A stretch of 64,000 nt of DNA from Marinobacter fuscus (GCF_003007675.1 NZ_PXNP01000023.1:246507-310506), one strand, 5' to 3'. Positions 9,581 to 17,897 are shown, counted from the first letter of the stretch. Notes: a model not told the origin generated them from the letters alone. Numbers and translations are program-made.

Positions 9581-9681
9581 TCCCAAAGCTCCTTTCTCTG
9601 TGGCGTGGCGAATTCAGCACAACAGCCCCAGTGTAGACCGGCAGTCTGAAGATGCCAGTGAACACCCCGGTGGTTTTCAGG

Positions 9682-9711
9682 TTTTACCGCTTTCGATCAG
9701 CAGGTTATAGT
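9682..9711 (+). promoter_or_regulatory. Possible sigma-70 promoter
   Basis: TTTTAC (9682-9687) and TATAGT (9706-9711) are separated by 18 bases and would start transcription near 9718, just before the GTG start at 9742. The minus-10 fits well and the minus-35 only partly. Confidence 0.4.
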
Positions 9712-9741
9712 GGCGCTAACCCGTTTGGCGAGATTCTGACT

Positions 9742-10098
9742 GTGCTCTATCGAATTGTGACTCTGATCGGCGGCCTGGTGTTCGTGGCCGCCCTGTTTGC
9801 CCTGGTGTGGTTCTTCTGCAAGAAATTTCTGGAGCACCATGGCGTCACTGACCAGACCTCCGATCGTGCCACGGTGCTGGCCACCTGGACTTTTGCCGGC
9901 ATTGCCATTGGCCTGGTGTTCGCTGTGATTGGCGCCTTTGTGCTGGGCCCCTGGGCGTTCTATCGCACGCTTCGCGGCCACGACGTGGCGATTTCAGACG
10001 GTGCTGCCGTCTGGTGGGGGTTCGGTATTGTCCTGTTGTCGCTGGGCATTACCGCCGCAGGCTTCTTCGGCTTTCTGATGCTGGTGGGCGCCTACTGA
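9742..10098 (+). CDS. Small integral membrane protein of unknown function
   Basis: A 118-residue protein with three predicted membrane segments: about residues 6-24 (VTLIGGLVFVAALFALVWF), 47-67 (ATWTFAGIAIGLVFAVIGAFV) and 93-115. No catalytic motif is evident and I do not recognise a named family. GTG 9742 is preferred because the first membrane helix begins right after it and a minus-10 like TATAGT ends at 9711; the upstream in-frame ATG at 9652 would place the start inside the likely promoter. The last 7 bases overlap the 3' end of the convergent LysR gene. Confidence 0.65.
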   Translation: MLYRIVTLIGGLVFVAALFALVWFFCKKFLEHHGVTDQTSDRATVLATWTFAGIAIGLVFAVIGAFVLGPWAFYRTLRGHDVAISDGAAVWWGFGIVLLSLGITAAGFFGFLMLVGAY

Positions 10099-10994
10099 AG
10101 CGGCTGCAGGTTTTTCAGCAAGTCCCGGAACCATAGCAGCGCAGGCTCCTGCGCATAGGCTTTGTGCCAGTACAGATGGACATCAATGGACGGCATGTCC
10201 ACCGGCGGTGCCAACACCTCAATCTCGGTGCTCTGGGCAAGAATGCAAGCGTAGGTTTCCGGCATGGTGAGCAGCAAATCGGAGTTCTCCACCACCCGGC
10301 AGGCGGCGTAGTAATGCTGACAACGCATGCGTATGGAGCGCTGGACACCCAGCCGGGATAACTCAAAATCCTCAATGCCCGGCCCTTCCGCCCGGGACGA
10401 CACCAGAATATGCCGGGCCGCAAGATAACCCGGCAGATCCAGTTCTCCCTGAACAAGAGGATGGCCTTTGCGGGCCAGCACCACCAACCGATCCTGCCGT
10501 AGAAGTTCATGGCTGGTCTGATCACTCACCGGCAAGAGCACGTCAATAGCGAAGTCCAGCTTGCCCGCCGCCAATTGCGTTTCCATGTCACGCCGGGCCA
10601 CCTGCTGGCTGCGAATCTCCAGATCCGGATAGGGTGCCAGTCGGGCAACCAGCTGTGGCAAAAATGTGGATTCCAGAACATCCCGCAGCCCCAGAGAATA
10701 GGTTTTACGCTGGCTGGCGGGGTCAAATGCATGGAACTGGTTGACCGCGCTCTGGATCTGCGTCAGCCCCGGGCGCATGGATTCCAGAAAGCGCCGGGCC
10801 AGCGGAGTTGGCACCATCTGATTGCCCTGACGGGTAAACAGCGGATCCTCAAAATGATCCCGAAGCCGGGCCAGGGAATGACTGATTGCAGGCTGGGTCA
10901 GGTGCAAAGCCCGCGCAGCCCGAGTCAGGCTGCCTTCCCGATAGATGGTGTCGAAAACGTGCAACAGATTCAGATCCAGGCGATTCGTTGCCAT
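10092..10994 (-). CDS. LysR-family transcriptional regulator
   Basis: A 300-residue LTTR with an N-terminal winged helix-turn-helix (LNLLHVFDTIYREGSLTRAARALHLTQPAISHSLARLR, about residues 8-46) and a C-terminal periplasmic-binding-protein-like effector domain. It is transcribed away from the acyl-CoA dehydrogenase operon starting at 11139, the classical arrangement for an LTTR that activates the divergent operon in response to a pathway intermediate. An imperfect palindrome at 11008-11028 in the shared region could be its site. The gene most likely controls the 11139-15787 operon, although this is inferred only from position. Confidence 0.9.
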   Translation of the reverse strand: MATNRLDLNLLHVFDTIYREGSLTRAARALHLTQPAISHSLARLRDHFEDPLFTRQGNQMVPTPLARRFLESMRPGLTQIQSAVNQFHAFDPASQRKTYSLGLRDVLESTFLPQLVARLAPYPDLEIRSQQVARRDMETQLAAGKLDFAIDVLLPVSDQTSHELLRQDRLVVLARKGHPLVQGELDLPGYLAARHILVSSRAEGPGIEDFELSRLGVQRSIRMRCQHYYAACRVVENSDLLLTMPETYACILAQSTEIEVLAPPVDMPSIDVHLYWHKAYAQEPALLWFRDLLKNLQPLQ

Positions 10995-11007
10995 TATCCC
11001 GTTCCGG

Positions 11008-11028
11008 TTAGTGAATAAATAACGCTAA
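11008..11028. promoter_or_regulatory. Candidate LysR operator
   Basis: TTAGTG at 11008-11013 and CGCTAA at 11023-11028 form an inverted repeat with one mismatch around an AT-rich centre. It lies 13 bases upstream of the lysR start and about 110 bases upstream of the acyl-CoA dehydrogenase start, as expected for an autoregulating LTTR site. Confidence 0.45.
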
Positions 11029-11138
11029 TGGTAAAGGATAAGAACAATTCAGTCGCGTAATAATGCAATGGCTCCTAGACTGACGGCTAACGAATCGACA
11101 GTGCGCCCGCCGGGGCCGACAGCGCAAGGAGCTGCACC

Positions 11139-12350
11139 ATGGACTTCAACATCTCCGAGAAAGGCCAGGACTACCTGCAGCGCGTGAAACAGTTCATGCG
11201 CGACGAAATCTACCCCATCGAAGAGCAATACCATAAAGACCTCGCTGCTCTCGACAACCGCTGGGTTGTTCTGCCCGTTATCAAAGAACTGAAAGCGAAG
11301 GCCAAAGCCCAGGGGCTCTGGAATATGTTTTTTCCGGATGAAACCTATGGGTGCGGCCTGCTCAACTCCGACTATGCGCTGATTGCCGAAGAAACCGGCC
11401 GCAGCTTCATTGCCCCGGAAATTTTCAACTGCAACGCCCCCGACACCGGCAACATGGAAGTTCTGATCCACTACGGCTCTGACCAGCAAAAAGCCGAGTG
11501 GCTGCCGCCGTTGCTCAGTGGCGACATCCGTTCTGCATTTTTTATGACTGAACCGGCCGTCGCGTCTTCCGATGCCACCAACATGGAAGCCACCGCCATT
11601 GTCGAGGGTGATGAAGTGGTACTCAATGGCCGTAAATGGTGGAGTACGGGCGTTGGCCATCCGGACTGCAAAGTGGGCATCTTCATGGGCGTGACCGACC
11701 CGGGCGCCCACAAACACCGCCGCCACTCCATGGTGCTGGTGCCCCTGGACACCCCGGGCATCACCATCGAACGCATGCTGCCGGTCTTTGGCGCTTACGA
11801 CGAACCCTATGGCCATGGCCAGGTACTGTTCGACAACGTGCGCCTGCCAAAAAGCGCCATCATCGCAGGCCCCGGCCGAGGCTTCGAAATCGCCCAGGGC
11901 CGCCTGGGCCCGGGCCGCGTGCATCATTGCATGCGGGCTATTGGCGCCGCCGAGCGTGCCCTTGAGCTACTGATCAAGCGATCCATGTCCCGAGAGGCCT
12001 TTGGTCGCCCACTGGCCAAACTGGGCGCCAATCCGGATATCATCGCCCATGCCCGCATGAATATTGAGCAGGCCAGGCTGCTAACCCTGAAGTGTGCCTG
12101 GGCGCTGGATACCAAAGGCATCATGGGGGCGCTGCAGGAGGTCTCGATGATCAAGGCAGTGGTACCGACCATGCTGCAGCAAATTGTGGACGATGCGATT
12201 CAGGTACACGGTGGCGCAGGTGTCAGCGACGAAGATTTCCCGCTAACGGCGTTGTTCGCCTATGCGCGGGTTCTGAGGCTGGCAGACGGCCCGGATGAAG
12301 TCCATCGCGCGATGGTGGCGCGCCTGGAGCTTCGGAAGTATCAGTCGTAA
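11139..12350 (+). CDS. Acyl-CoA dehydrogenase family protein (ACAD10/11-like)
   Basis: A 403-residue flavoprotein of the acyl-CoA dehydrogenase family. The FAD/substrate segments are visible as FFMTEPAVASSDATNMEATA (about 130-150), KWWSTGVGHPDCK and the C-terminal QIVDDAIQVHGGAGVSDEDFPL. It heads an operon that also encodes an APH-type kinase. Acyl-CoA dehydrogenases paired with such kinases include mammalian ACAD10/ACAD11 and bacterial LvaC of levulinate catabolism, which process phosphorylated 4-hydroxyacyl-CoA rather than carry out plain beta-oxidation. That role is inferred here from neighbours. The start follows GCAAGGAGCTGCACC, a good ribosome-binding site. Confidence 0.88.
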   Translation: MDFNISEKGQDYLQRVKQFMRDEIYPIEEQYHKDLAALDNRWVVLPVIKELKAKAKAQGLWNMFFPDETYGCGLLNSDYALIAEETGRSFIAPEIFNCNAPDTGNMEVLIHYGSDQQKAEWLPPLLSGDIRSAFFMTEPAVASSDATNMEATAIVEGDEVVLNGRKWWSTGVGHPDCKVGIFMGVTDPGAHKHRRHSMVLVPLDTPGITIERMLPVFGAYDEPYGHGQVLFDNVRLPKSAIIAGPGRGFEIAQGRLGPGRVHHCMRAIGAAERALELLIKRSMSREAFGRPLAKLGANPDIIAHARMNIEQARLLTLKCAWALDTKGIMGALQEVSMIKAVVPTMLQQIVDDAIQVHGGAGVSDEDFPLTALFAYARVLRLADGPDEVHRAMVARLELRKYQS

Positions 12351-12389
12351 GAATAACGAACCTCCCATACAAAAAATGGTGAACAGACA

Positions 12390-13211
12390 ATGACACAACG
12401 AGTATTCATAACCGGCGGGGCCAGTGGTCTGGGGCGGGCGATTGCGTTGCGGTATGCCAAAGAAGGCGCGAAAGTCTGTATCGGAGACATTAACCCCGAG
12501 CAGGGCATGGCGGTTGAAACCGAACTCAACAACGCTGGCGGTGAAGGCCACTTTGTGGAATGCGACGTTCGCCGCCTGACCGACTTCGAAAAAGTCCGCG
12601 ATGAACTGATACAAAAATGGGGCGGCGTCGACATCGTCATCAACAACGCTGGCGTTGCCTCCGCAGGCTCCATCGAAGACACCACCATCGGCGACTGGGA
12701 ATGGATCCTCGACATCAACGTGCTGGGTGTCGTGCGCGGCTGCAAAACCTTCACCCCAGTGTTCAAAGAACAGGGCCAGGGCACCTTCGTGAACATCGCC
12801 TCCATGGCCGGGCTCATGCTGGCGCCCCTGATGAACAGCTACAACGTCTCCAAAGCAGGCGTTATAGCACTATCGGAAACCCTCAGCCAGGAGCTCAGAG
12901 ACTCCGGCATACACGTCAGTTGCGTGTGCCCGGCCTTCTTCCAGACCAACCTGACCAGCAGCATGCGCTCCGACATTCCGGGCATCCAGCAGAACGTCAA
13001 CAAACTGATGAAGCGCTCCGGCATCACCGCCGCTGACGTGGCCGACGACATCTTCCGCAGCGTCAAAGACAAAGACTTCTGGGTGCTGCCCCACGCCAAA
13101 GAACGCCGAATGTGGATACTCAAACGCCATGCGCCCTGGGCCTTCGACTGGCTGATGCACCAGGAGAGCAAACGCTGGCTCAAAAAAATGGCCCCCAGGG
13201 CTAACGCCTGA
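12390..13211 (+). CDS. Short-chain dehydrogenase/reductase
   Basis: A 273-residue classical SDR with the NAD(P)-binding GGASGLG at about 9-15, the NNAG motif (INNAGVAS) and the catalytic YxxxK (Y151, K155 in SYNVSKAG). The region after residue 235 is longer than in minimal SDRs and rich in Trp and basic residues (RRMWILKRHAPWAFDWLMHQESKRW in part), perhaps a membrane-associating tail. It lies 39 bases after the acyl-CoA dehydrogenase and 21 bases before the kinase gene, clearly within the operon. A hydroxyacyl or hydroxyacid substrate is likely from context; the actual substrate is unknown. Confidence 0.87.
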   Translation: MTQRVFITGGASGLGRAIALRYAKEGAKVCIGDINPEQGMAVETELNNAGGEGHFVECDVRRLTDFEKVRDELIQKWGGVDIVINNAGVASAGSIEDTTIGDWEWILDINVLGVVRGCKTFTPVFKEQGQGTFVNIASMAGLMLAPLMNSYNVSKAGVIALSETLSQELRDSGIHVSCVCPAFFQTNLTSSMRSDIPGIQQNVNKLMKRSGITAADVADDIFRSVKDKDFWVLPHAKERRMWILKRHAPWAFDWLMHQESKRWLKKMAPRANA

Positions 13212-13232
13212 ATTGACCGCAGGAGACGAGGA

Positions 13233-14297
13233 ATGACGCAGATTGACCAGGCTGTGGAGATACGGGACGGCGAGGCGCTGGAGTCCGGCGCCGTCGACCG
13301 GTTCATGAAACAGGCCATCCCCGGCCTGGAAGGGCAGCCGACCATCAAACAGTACCCTGGCGGCGCATCCAACCTGACCTATCAGGTGGATTATGGCGAG
13401 CGTTCTTACGTATTGCGCCGACCACCGTTTGGCAAAATCGCCAAGTCCGCGCACGATATGCTGCGGGAAGCCCGGGTGATGCAGGCGCTGAAACCGGCGT
13501 ATCCCTATGTGCCAGAGATTGTCTCGATTTGCGACGATCACAGCGTACTGGGCTGTGATTTCTACGTTATGGAACGTTTGCACGGCATCATCCTGCGACA
13601 GGACTTTCCCAAGGATTTCAGCCTGAGTGCTGAAGACACCCGCAAGCTGTGCCTGAACGTGATCGACAAACTGGTAGACCTGCACAAGGTAGATGCAAAA
13701 GCCGCAGGCCTGGACAAGCTGGGCAAAGGCGCCGGTTACGTGCAGCGGCAGATTAGCGGCTGGAGCGACCGTTTCCGCAAGGCACGCACCGACGATGTGG
13801 GCGATTTCGAAACCGTAATGGCCTGGCTCAACGAGAAAATGCCGGAAGACCTTGCCCAGGTGGTTATCCACAACGACTTCCGTTTTGACAACGTGGTACT
13901 GAACCCCGATAACCCGTTTGAAGTGATTGGCGTGCTGGACTGGGAAATGGCCACCATCGGTGACCCGTTGATGGATCTGGGTAACAGCCTGGCCTACTGG
14001 ATTGAAGCGGACGACGAAGGCCCGTTCCAGATGCTGCGCCGCCAGCCCACCCACCGGCCGGGTATGCTGACCCGCAAGGAAGTGGTGGAGTACTACATGG
14101 AACAATCCGGGTTCCGGGCGGATAACTTCGACTTTTATGAAATCTACGGCTTGTTCCGGCTGGCGGTGATCATTCAGCAGATTTATTACCGTTACTACCA
14201 TGGCCAGACCCAGGACAAGCGCTTTGCCGTGTTTGGCCAGGCGGCCAACTATCTGCAGAAACGCTGCCAGCGGCTGATCGACGAGAGCCACCTGTAA
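13233..14297 (+). CDS. APH-type phosphotransferase, probable hydroxyacyl-CoA kinase
   Basis: A 354-residue member of the aminoglycoside-phosphotransferase/choline-kinase fold. Brenner's motif HNDFRFDN (H213, D215, N220) and the metal-binding DWE (D236-E238, LDWEMATIGDPLMDL) are intact, and the N-lobe has PGGASNLTY as nucleotide loop and VLRRPPFG with the ATP-contacting lysine region. Members next to acyl-CoA dehydrogenases (LvaA; N-terminal ACAD10/11) phosphorylate the 4-hydroxyl of hydroxyacyl-CoA, and that is the best guess here. Drug resistance is unlikely in this catabolic operon. Its stop overlaps the next start by one base (TAATG), so translation is coupled to the phosphatase. Confidence 0.87.
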   Translation: MTQIDQAVEIRDGEALESGAVDRFMKQAIPGLEGQPTIKQYPGGASNLTYQVDYGERSYVLRRPPFGKIAKSAHDMLREARVMQALKPAYPYVPEIVSICDDHSVLGCDFYVMERLHGIILRQDFPKDFSLSAEDTRKLCLNVIDKLVDLHKVDAKAAGLDKLGKGAGYVQRQISGWSDRFRKARTDDVGDFETVMAWLNEKMPEDLAQVVIHNDFRFDNVVLNPDNPFEVIGVLDWEMATIGDPLMDLGNSLAYWIEADDEGPFQMLRRQPTHRPGMLTRKEVVEYYMEQSGFRADNFDFYEIYGLFRLAVIIQQIYYRYYHGQTQDKRFAVFGQAANYLQKRCQRLIDESHL

Positions 14298-14986
14298 TGG
14301 CCACCATTTACCTGGTGCGCCACGGGCAAGCCAGTTTCGGCAAAGAAAACTACGATCAGCTATCGCCCAGGGGCTGGGAGCAAGGCCGGGTTCTGGGCCG
14401 CTGGCTGGCTGATAAGGTGCAACCAGGCGCGGTGTTTGGTGGCAATCTGCAGCGCCACCGGGAAACGGTCGAGGCGATCGCCACCGGATATGGTGTTGCC
14501 TTGCCGGATATGCAGGTGCTTGAGGGTTTGAACGAGTTCAATCATCTGGAGGTGGTGGAACGGCTGAAACCGGAGTGGGCCGACAAGCAGGTGATGGCCC
14601 GGGATCTCGCCAGCTTTCCGAAACCCGCCAGGGCCTTTCAGCAGGTTTTTGAACAGGCGGTGCTGCGCTGGGTGAGTGGTGAGCACGACGCCGACTACGC
14701 AGAAACCTGGTGTGGCTTCCGGGTAAGGGTGAACGATGCCCTGGAACGGCTACTGGCGCTGGCTGAGGGTGCGGATGTGATTGTTGCCACGTCGGGTGGG
14801 CCGATTGCGGTGATTGCCCAGTCGTTGCTTGAGTTGTCAGACCGCAAGACGCTCGAACTGAACAGTGTCATCGCCAACGCCAGCGTGTCCCGTCTATTGT
14901 ATTCCGGGCCCAGGCGCAGTTTGTCGGTTTTCAATAATTACAGCCACCTGGAGGCGGAAGATACCGCCCTGGTGACCTTCCGATAG
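14297..14986 (+). CDS. Histidine phosphatase superfamily protein
   Basis: A 229-residue branch-1 histidine phosphatase (phosphoglycerate-mutase-like). The nucleophile motif RHGQ (R8-H9-G10) and the second-half histidine region (VIVATSGGPIAVIAQ) are seen; in the latter the usual SHGG has become TSGG, so the second catalytic His appears to be replaced, which may weaken or alter activity. Translation is coupled to the upstream kinase through a one-base overlap. A phosphatase joined to an acyl-CoA kinase suggests removal of a phosphorylated intermediate or proofreading, which is speculative. Confidence 0.82.
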   Translation: MATIYLVRHGQASFGKENYDQLSPRGWEQGRVLGRWLADKVQPGAVFGGNLQRHRETVEAIATGYGVALPDMQVLEGLNEFNHLEVVERLKPEWADKQVMARDLASFPKPARAFQQVFEQAVLRWVSGEHDADYAETWCGFRVRVNDALERLLALAEGADVIVATSGGPIAVIAQSLLELSDRKTLELNSVIANASVSRLLYSGPRRSLSVFNNYSHLEAEDTALVTFR

Positions 14987-15016
14987 CTTTCCAACTGAAC
15001 ACCAAGAGGGAATTCC

Positions 15017-15787
15017 ATGAGTAACAAGAATCTGTTTGACCTGACGGGAAAAATTGCCCTGGTAACGGGTGCCAGCCGTGGTATCGGTGAGAGCATTGCC
15101 CGCCTGTTGGCGCAGCACGGTGCCCACGTGATTGTCAGCAGCCGCAAGATTGACGGTTGTGAAGCGGTGGCGGCCAGCATCCGCGAGCAGGGCGGCAGCG
15201 CAGAAGCCTTTGCCTGCCATATTGGTGAAATGGAACAGATTGAAGCGGCCTGGGAACACATCGACAGAACCCATGGCAAGCTGGATATCCTGGTAAACAA
15301 TGCCGCAGCCAATCCATATTTTGGCCCGGTTGAAGATACCGATTTGGGGGCCTTCCAGAAAACCGTTGATGTGAACATCCGAGGCTATTTCTTCATGTGT
15401 GCCCGAGGCGCCCAGTTGATGAAGAAAAACGGTGGCGGCGCTATCGTTAACGTTGCCTCAGTGAACGGTGTAAATCCGGGCCATTTTCAGGGCATTTACT
15501 CGGTCACCAAGGCGGCGGTCATCTCCATGACCAAATCCTTTGCCATGGAATTGGGGCAACAAAAAGTAAGAGTGAATGCGCTGCTACCGGGGCTCACCGA
15601 TACCAAATTCGCCAGTGCGCTGACCAGCAACGAAGCCATCAAGAAGCAGGCCATGGCGCACATTCCCATGAAGCGGGTGGCAGACCCGGACGAAATGGCC
15701 GGTACCGTGCTGTATCTCGTGTCGGACGCCTCCAGCTACACCACCGGCGCCTGCATCAACGCCGATGGCGGCTATCTGACGGTGTAA
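15017..15787 (+). CDS. SDR family oxidoreductase
   Basis: A 256-residue classical SDR with TGASRGIG at about 18-25, NNAA at about 94-97 and the catalytic Y161/K165 in IYSVTKAAV. It is close to 3-oxoacyl-ACP reductase or DHRS4-like reductases, and its C-terminal SSYTTGACINADGGYL is the family's usual end. It follows the phosphatase by 30 bases with a good AGAGGGA site and is the last gene of the operon, closed by a hairpin at 15792-15836. In the proposed pathway it could oxidise the 3-hydroxy product, but it could also be a general reductase. Confidence 0.88.
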   Translation: MSNKNLFDLTGKIALVTGASRGIGESIARLLAQHGAHVIVSSRKIDGCEAVAASIREQGGSAEAFACHIGEMEQIEAAWEHIDRTHGKLDILVNNAAANPYFGPVEDTDLGAFQKTVDVNIRGYFFMCARGAQLMKKNGGGAIVNVASVNGVNPGHFQGIYSVTKAAVISMTKSFAMELGQQKVRVNALLPGLTDTKFASALTSNEAIKKQAMAHIPMKRVADPDEMAGTVLYLVSDASSYTTGACINADGGYLTV

Positions 15788-15791
15788 TGAG

Positions 15792-15836
15792 CGCACCAGG
15801 CGGCCGGGCAGTGTTGCATTCCGACCGCCAGGTGCG
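15792..15836. terminator. Hairpin between convergent genes
   Basis: CGCACCAGGCGG (15792-15803) pairs with CCGCCAGGTGCG (15825-15836) apart from one A-A mismatch, with a 21-base loop. It sits between the convergent SDR and DUF6279 genes. There is no strong T-tract, so termination efficiency is uncertain. Confidence 0.5.
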
Positions 15837-15841
15837 GCGCT

Positions 15842-16705
15842 TTAGCTGCAGGTAAGTGAGGCGAAGTCGCCCCGAAGTTCCGAGGCTTTGGCCAGCAGGT
15901 GATTGCGCTGTTCACGATCACCTGCGTTGATCACCGAGTGGATCAAAGCCGCCATTGCGTGCTGGCTCTCTGCCATCATGGCGCGGTATTCCTCACCCCG
16001 AAAACGGTCGGAATGCAGCAGCAGTTCCTCAATGCGGTTCTCGAATTCCGGCGATTGACGAAATTCCAGGGCGTCCAGCAGCGCCAGTTGCCAGTTCCGT
16101 CGGCTGTGGAGCCAGATTTCCGTCTGTTGGCCGCGGTTGGCCGACCAGTCGCTAATGATGTCACGCTGCTCTGTGTTGAGGTCGCCCAGCCATCGCTCCA
16201 GCCGCTCGGCGGCTCGTTCTGCCCGGGCCTGGGCGGCTTCAGCCCGGGAACCCTGAAGCAGCTCCTGCTCCAGTTCCTGTTGTTTTTCCTGCATGTTTCG
16301 GGCGAGTTCCTGCACCTGTTCGTGGTCTAACGATGCCAGCAAGCGGGTGGCGATGGGTGTGGCCCGGGTGAGTAATTCCGGTATAAACGCCAGGGCTTGT
16401 TGCTGGTGGCTCTGGACGTCGTCTGGGGATGGCGGGCCAGCAGAAAGCCCGGAGGTCAGATCAGCCAACCAGGATTGATAACGTGGCAGTTCTGCAGTGC
16501 AATGCCACTGCCGGAGATCCTCCAGATCGCTATTCAGGCGACTTTTCTGTTCGCTGGTGAGGGTAATGTAGTCTTCAACCCACCAGACAATGCCCCAGTC
16601 TGCGTAACGGTAGGCCATCGTTGTGGAGCTGCAGCCAGCCAGTAGCAATACCAGAGCGAGGAGCCCGAATATCGGGCGCCGTGAACTTTGCAGCGGGTCA
16701 TCCAT
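15842..16705 (-). CDS. DUF6279-type lipoprotein
   Basis: A 287-residue lipoprotein with a signal peptide and lipobox LLAGC (Cys25). The mature part begins with the characteristic YRYADWGIVWWVEDYITLTSEQK, then is mostly helical with a long charged stretch near 130-175 (QEKQQELEQELLQ, RAEAAQARAERAAERLERW) likely to form a coiled coil. This matches the DUF6279 lipoproteins of gammaproteobacteria, whose function is unknown. Ser-Ser after the lipid cysteine favours outer-membrane placement. It stands alone, convergent with the preceding operon. Confidence 0.82.
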   Translation of the reverse strand: MDDPLQSSRRPIFGLLALVLLLAGCSSTTMAYRYADWGIVWWVEDYITLTSEQKSRLNSDLEDLRQWHCTAELPRYQSWLADLTSGLSAGPPSPDDVQSHQQQALAFIPELLTRATPIATRLLASLDHEQVQELARNMQEKQQELEQELLQGSRAEAAQARAERAAERLERWLGDLNTEQRDIISDWSANRGQQTEIWLHSRRNWQLALLDALEFRQSPEFENRIEELLLHSDRFRGEEYRAMMAESQHAMAALIHSVINAGDREQRNHLLAKASELRGDFASLTCS

Positions 16706-16853
16706 TGTTGATATCCCTCAGTAAAATGCCGTATGGCAATTCAGTGTGCGCTTTCTAAGATGGTAGCGCTTGCGTGCCAGCCGTGTCAGTTTTTACGGCC
16801 TGTGCCGCCCGCTGGATGCCAGCTGCCCAATGTTCCATTACAGAGAGACCAGA

Positions 16854-17129
16854 ATGTCCAAGTTCAAACAGTCACGCGTGCGCCAGTTTGTGTTTTCGCT
16901 GTATATGTCCGGGTTCATGTCGCTGTTGATGTCCGGCATCATCACCCTGATCAACATGGGGCTTGTGCCGGGCTTCCTGAATCGCTGGCTGGCCGCGTTC
17001 GTGGTGGCCTGGGCCGTGGCCTTCCCTCTGGTTATGTTCATTGCTCCGATGGCCGGTAGGTTGGCAGACTGGACGGTTGCCAGGTTTTCAGGCGCCAGTA
17101 GCGCATCCGAGCGCCGCCAGCCCGATTAG
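16854..17129 (+). CDS. DUF2798-type small membrane protein
   Basis: A 91-residue protein with two membrane helices (about residues 12-34 and 45-67) and a conserved FVFSLYMSGFMSLLMSGIITLIN opening half of the kind found in DUF2798 proteins, which are small inner-membrane proteins of unknown function. ATG 16854 is preferred because the family begins shortly before the first helix and AGAGAGACC lies just upstream; in-frame ATGs at 16770 and 16830 would add a leader with no similarity to the family. The C-terminal tail is basic and short. Confidence 0.75.
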   Translation: MSKFKQSRVRQFVFSLYMSGFMSLLMSGIITLINMGLVPGFLNRWLAAFVVAWAVAFPLVMFIAPMAGRLADWTVARFSGASSASERRQPD

Positions 17130-17297
17130 CGGGGGCGCCATCACCCACAACACTTCTGTTGTCCCTATTGTAAAAAAGTGTAAATCCGTTTCCCGTCACC
17201 TGCCGTAGTTTGCGTTTGACACTGATCAGGGGGTGAATCAGTGCGGGCTCGAACCACGTGATCAGGTAATCAACGTCCCAGACGAGGAACGGAAACA

Positions 17298-17807
17298 ATG
17301 AAGACAAAATATGTGTTGCCAATAGTGTTGGCGAGCGGTGTCTTGTTCGCCGGTTGTAGCGACAGTGATGACGATGATAAGGCCGATGTGCCTGCGCAGA
17401 ACATTCTTGAAATCGCCGTCGAAAATGAGAATACAACAATTCTTGAAGCTGCGGTTCTTGCCGCTGATCCTTCGATTGCAACCTTGCTTGGCGGCGATGA
17501 TGAGCTAACGGTCTTCGCGCCGACAGACACAGCCTTTGAAGCTCTGCTGGTGGATCTTGGAATTGACGCGCCAACATTACTGGCTGATACGGAACTCCTG
17601 AATAAGGTTCTCTCTTATCACGTTCTCGCAACATCCGTGGGTGAGGTCAAGTCGGGCGCAGCGATCAATGTTGCTCAAAGCCCTGTCCCGTCGAACCTGG
17701 TGGCCACCGTGAACGGCGAAAACGTGGCGCTGTCATTGTCTCAGGAGAGAGGTAACAAAGACGGGAGAGGCGGGCAATCGGAGTTCGTCTCTCTCGCTCG
17801 TTCTTAG
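17298..17807 (+). CDS. Fasciclin-domain lipoprotein, C-terminally cut short
   Basis: The 169-residue product has a lipoprotein signal (LASGVLFAGC, Cys20), an acidic linker (SDSDDDDKAD) and a fasciclin/FAS1 domain from about residue 35, with the FAS1 H1-like segment LTVFAPTDTAFEALL and the YHVL motif near 118. A normal FAS1 domain ends with a second conserved block (NG.IHVID.VLLP) about 30-40 residues further on. Here the frame leaves family-like sequence after LVATVNGENVALSLS and ends in about 20 unrelated residues. The gene therefore appears truncated, perhaps by an insertion or deletion; the sequence to 17897 shows no recognisable remainder. Confidence 0.75.
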   Translation: MKTKYVLPIVLASGVLFAGCSDSDDDDKADVPAQNILEIAVENENTTILEAAVLAADPSIATLLGGDDELTVFAPTDTAFEALLVDLGIDAPTLLADTELLNKVLSYHVLATSVGEVKSGAAINVAQSPVPSNLVATVNGENVALSLSQERGNKDGRGGQSEFVSLARS

Positions 17808-17897
17808 CAGGCGGTCGACAACGTTTTTTCAGCCCGGCCCAAGCCAGCCACTCTTTTTTCACTGCGGGCGAGGGCAGCAAGACAGTTCACAACGACG

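Noticed and set aside
12870..14291. Long minus-strand reading frame (473 codons)
   Set aside because: It lies opposite the well-supported SDR and kinase genes, has no ribosome-binding site or family similarity, and is explained by GC-biased third codon positions.
13233..14297. Aminoglycoside resistance phosphotransferase
   Set aside because: The fold is shared, but the operon context with an acyl-CoA dehydrogenase and SDRs points to a metabolic kinase.
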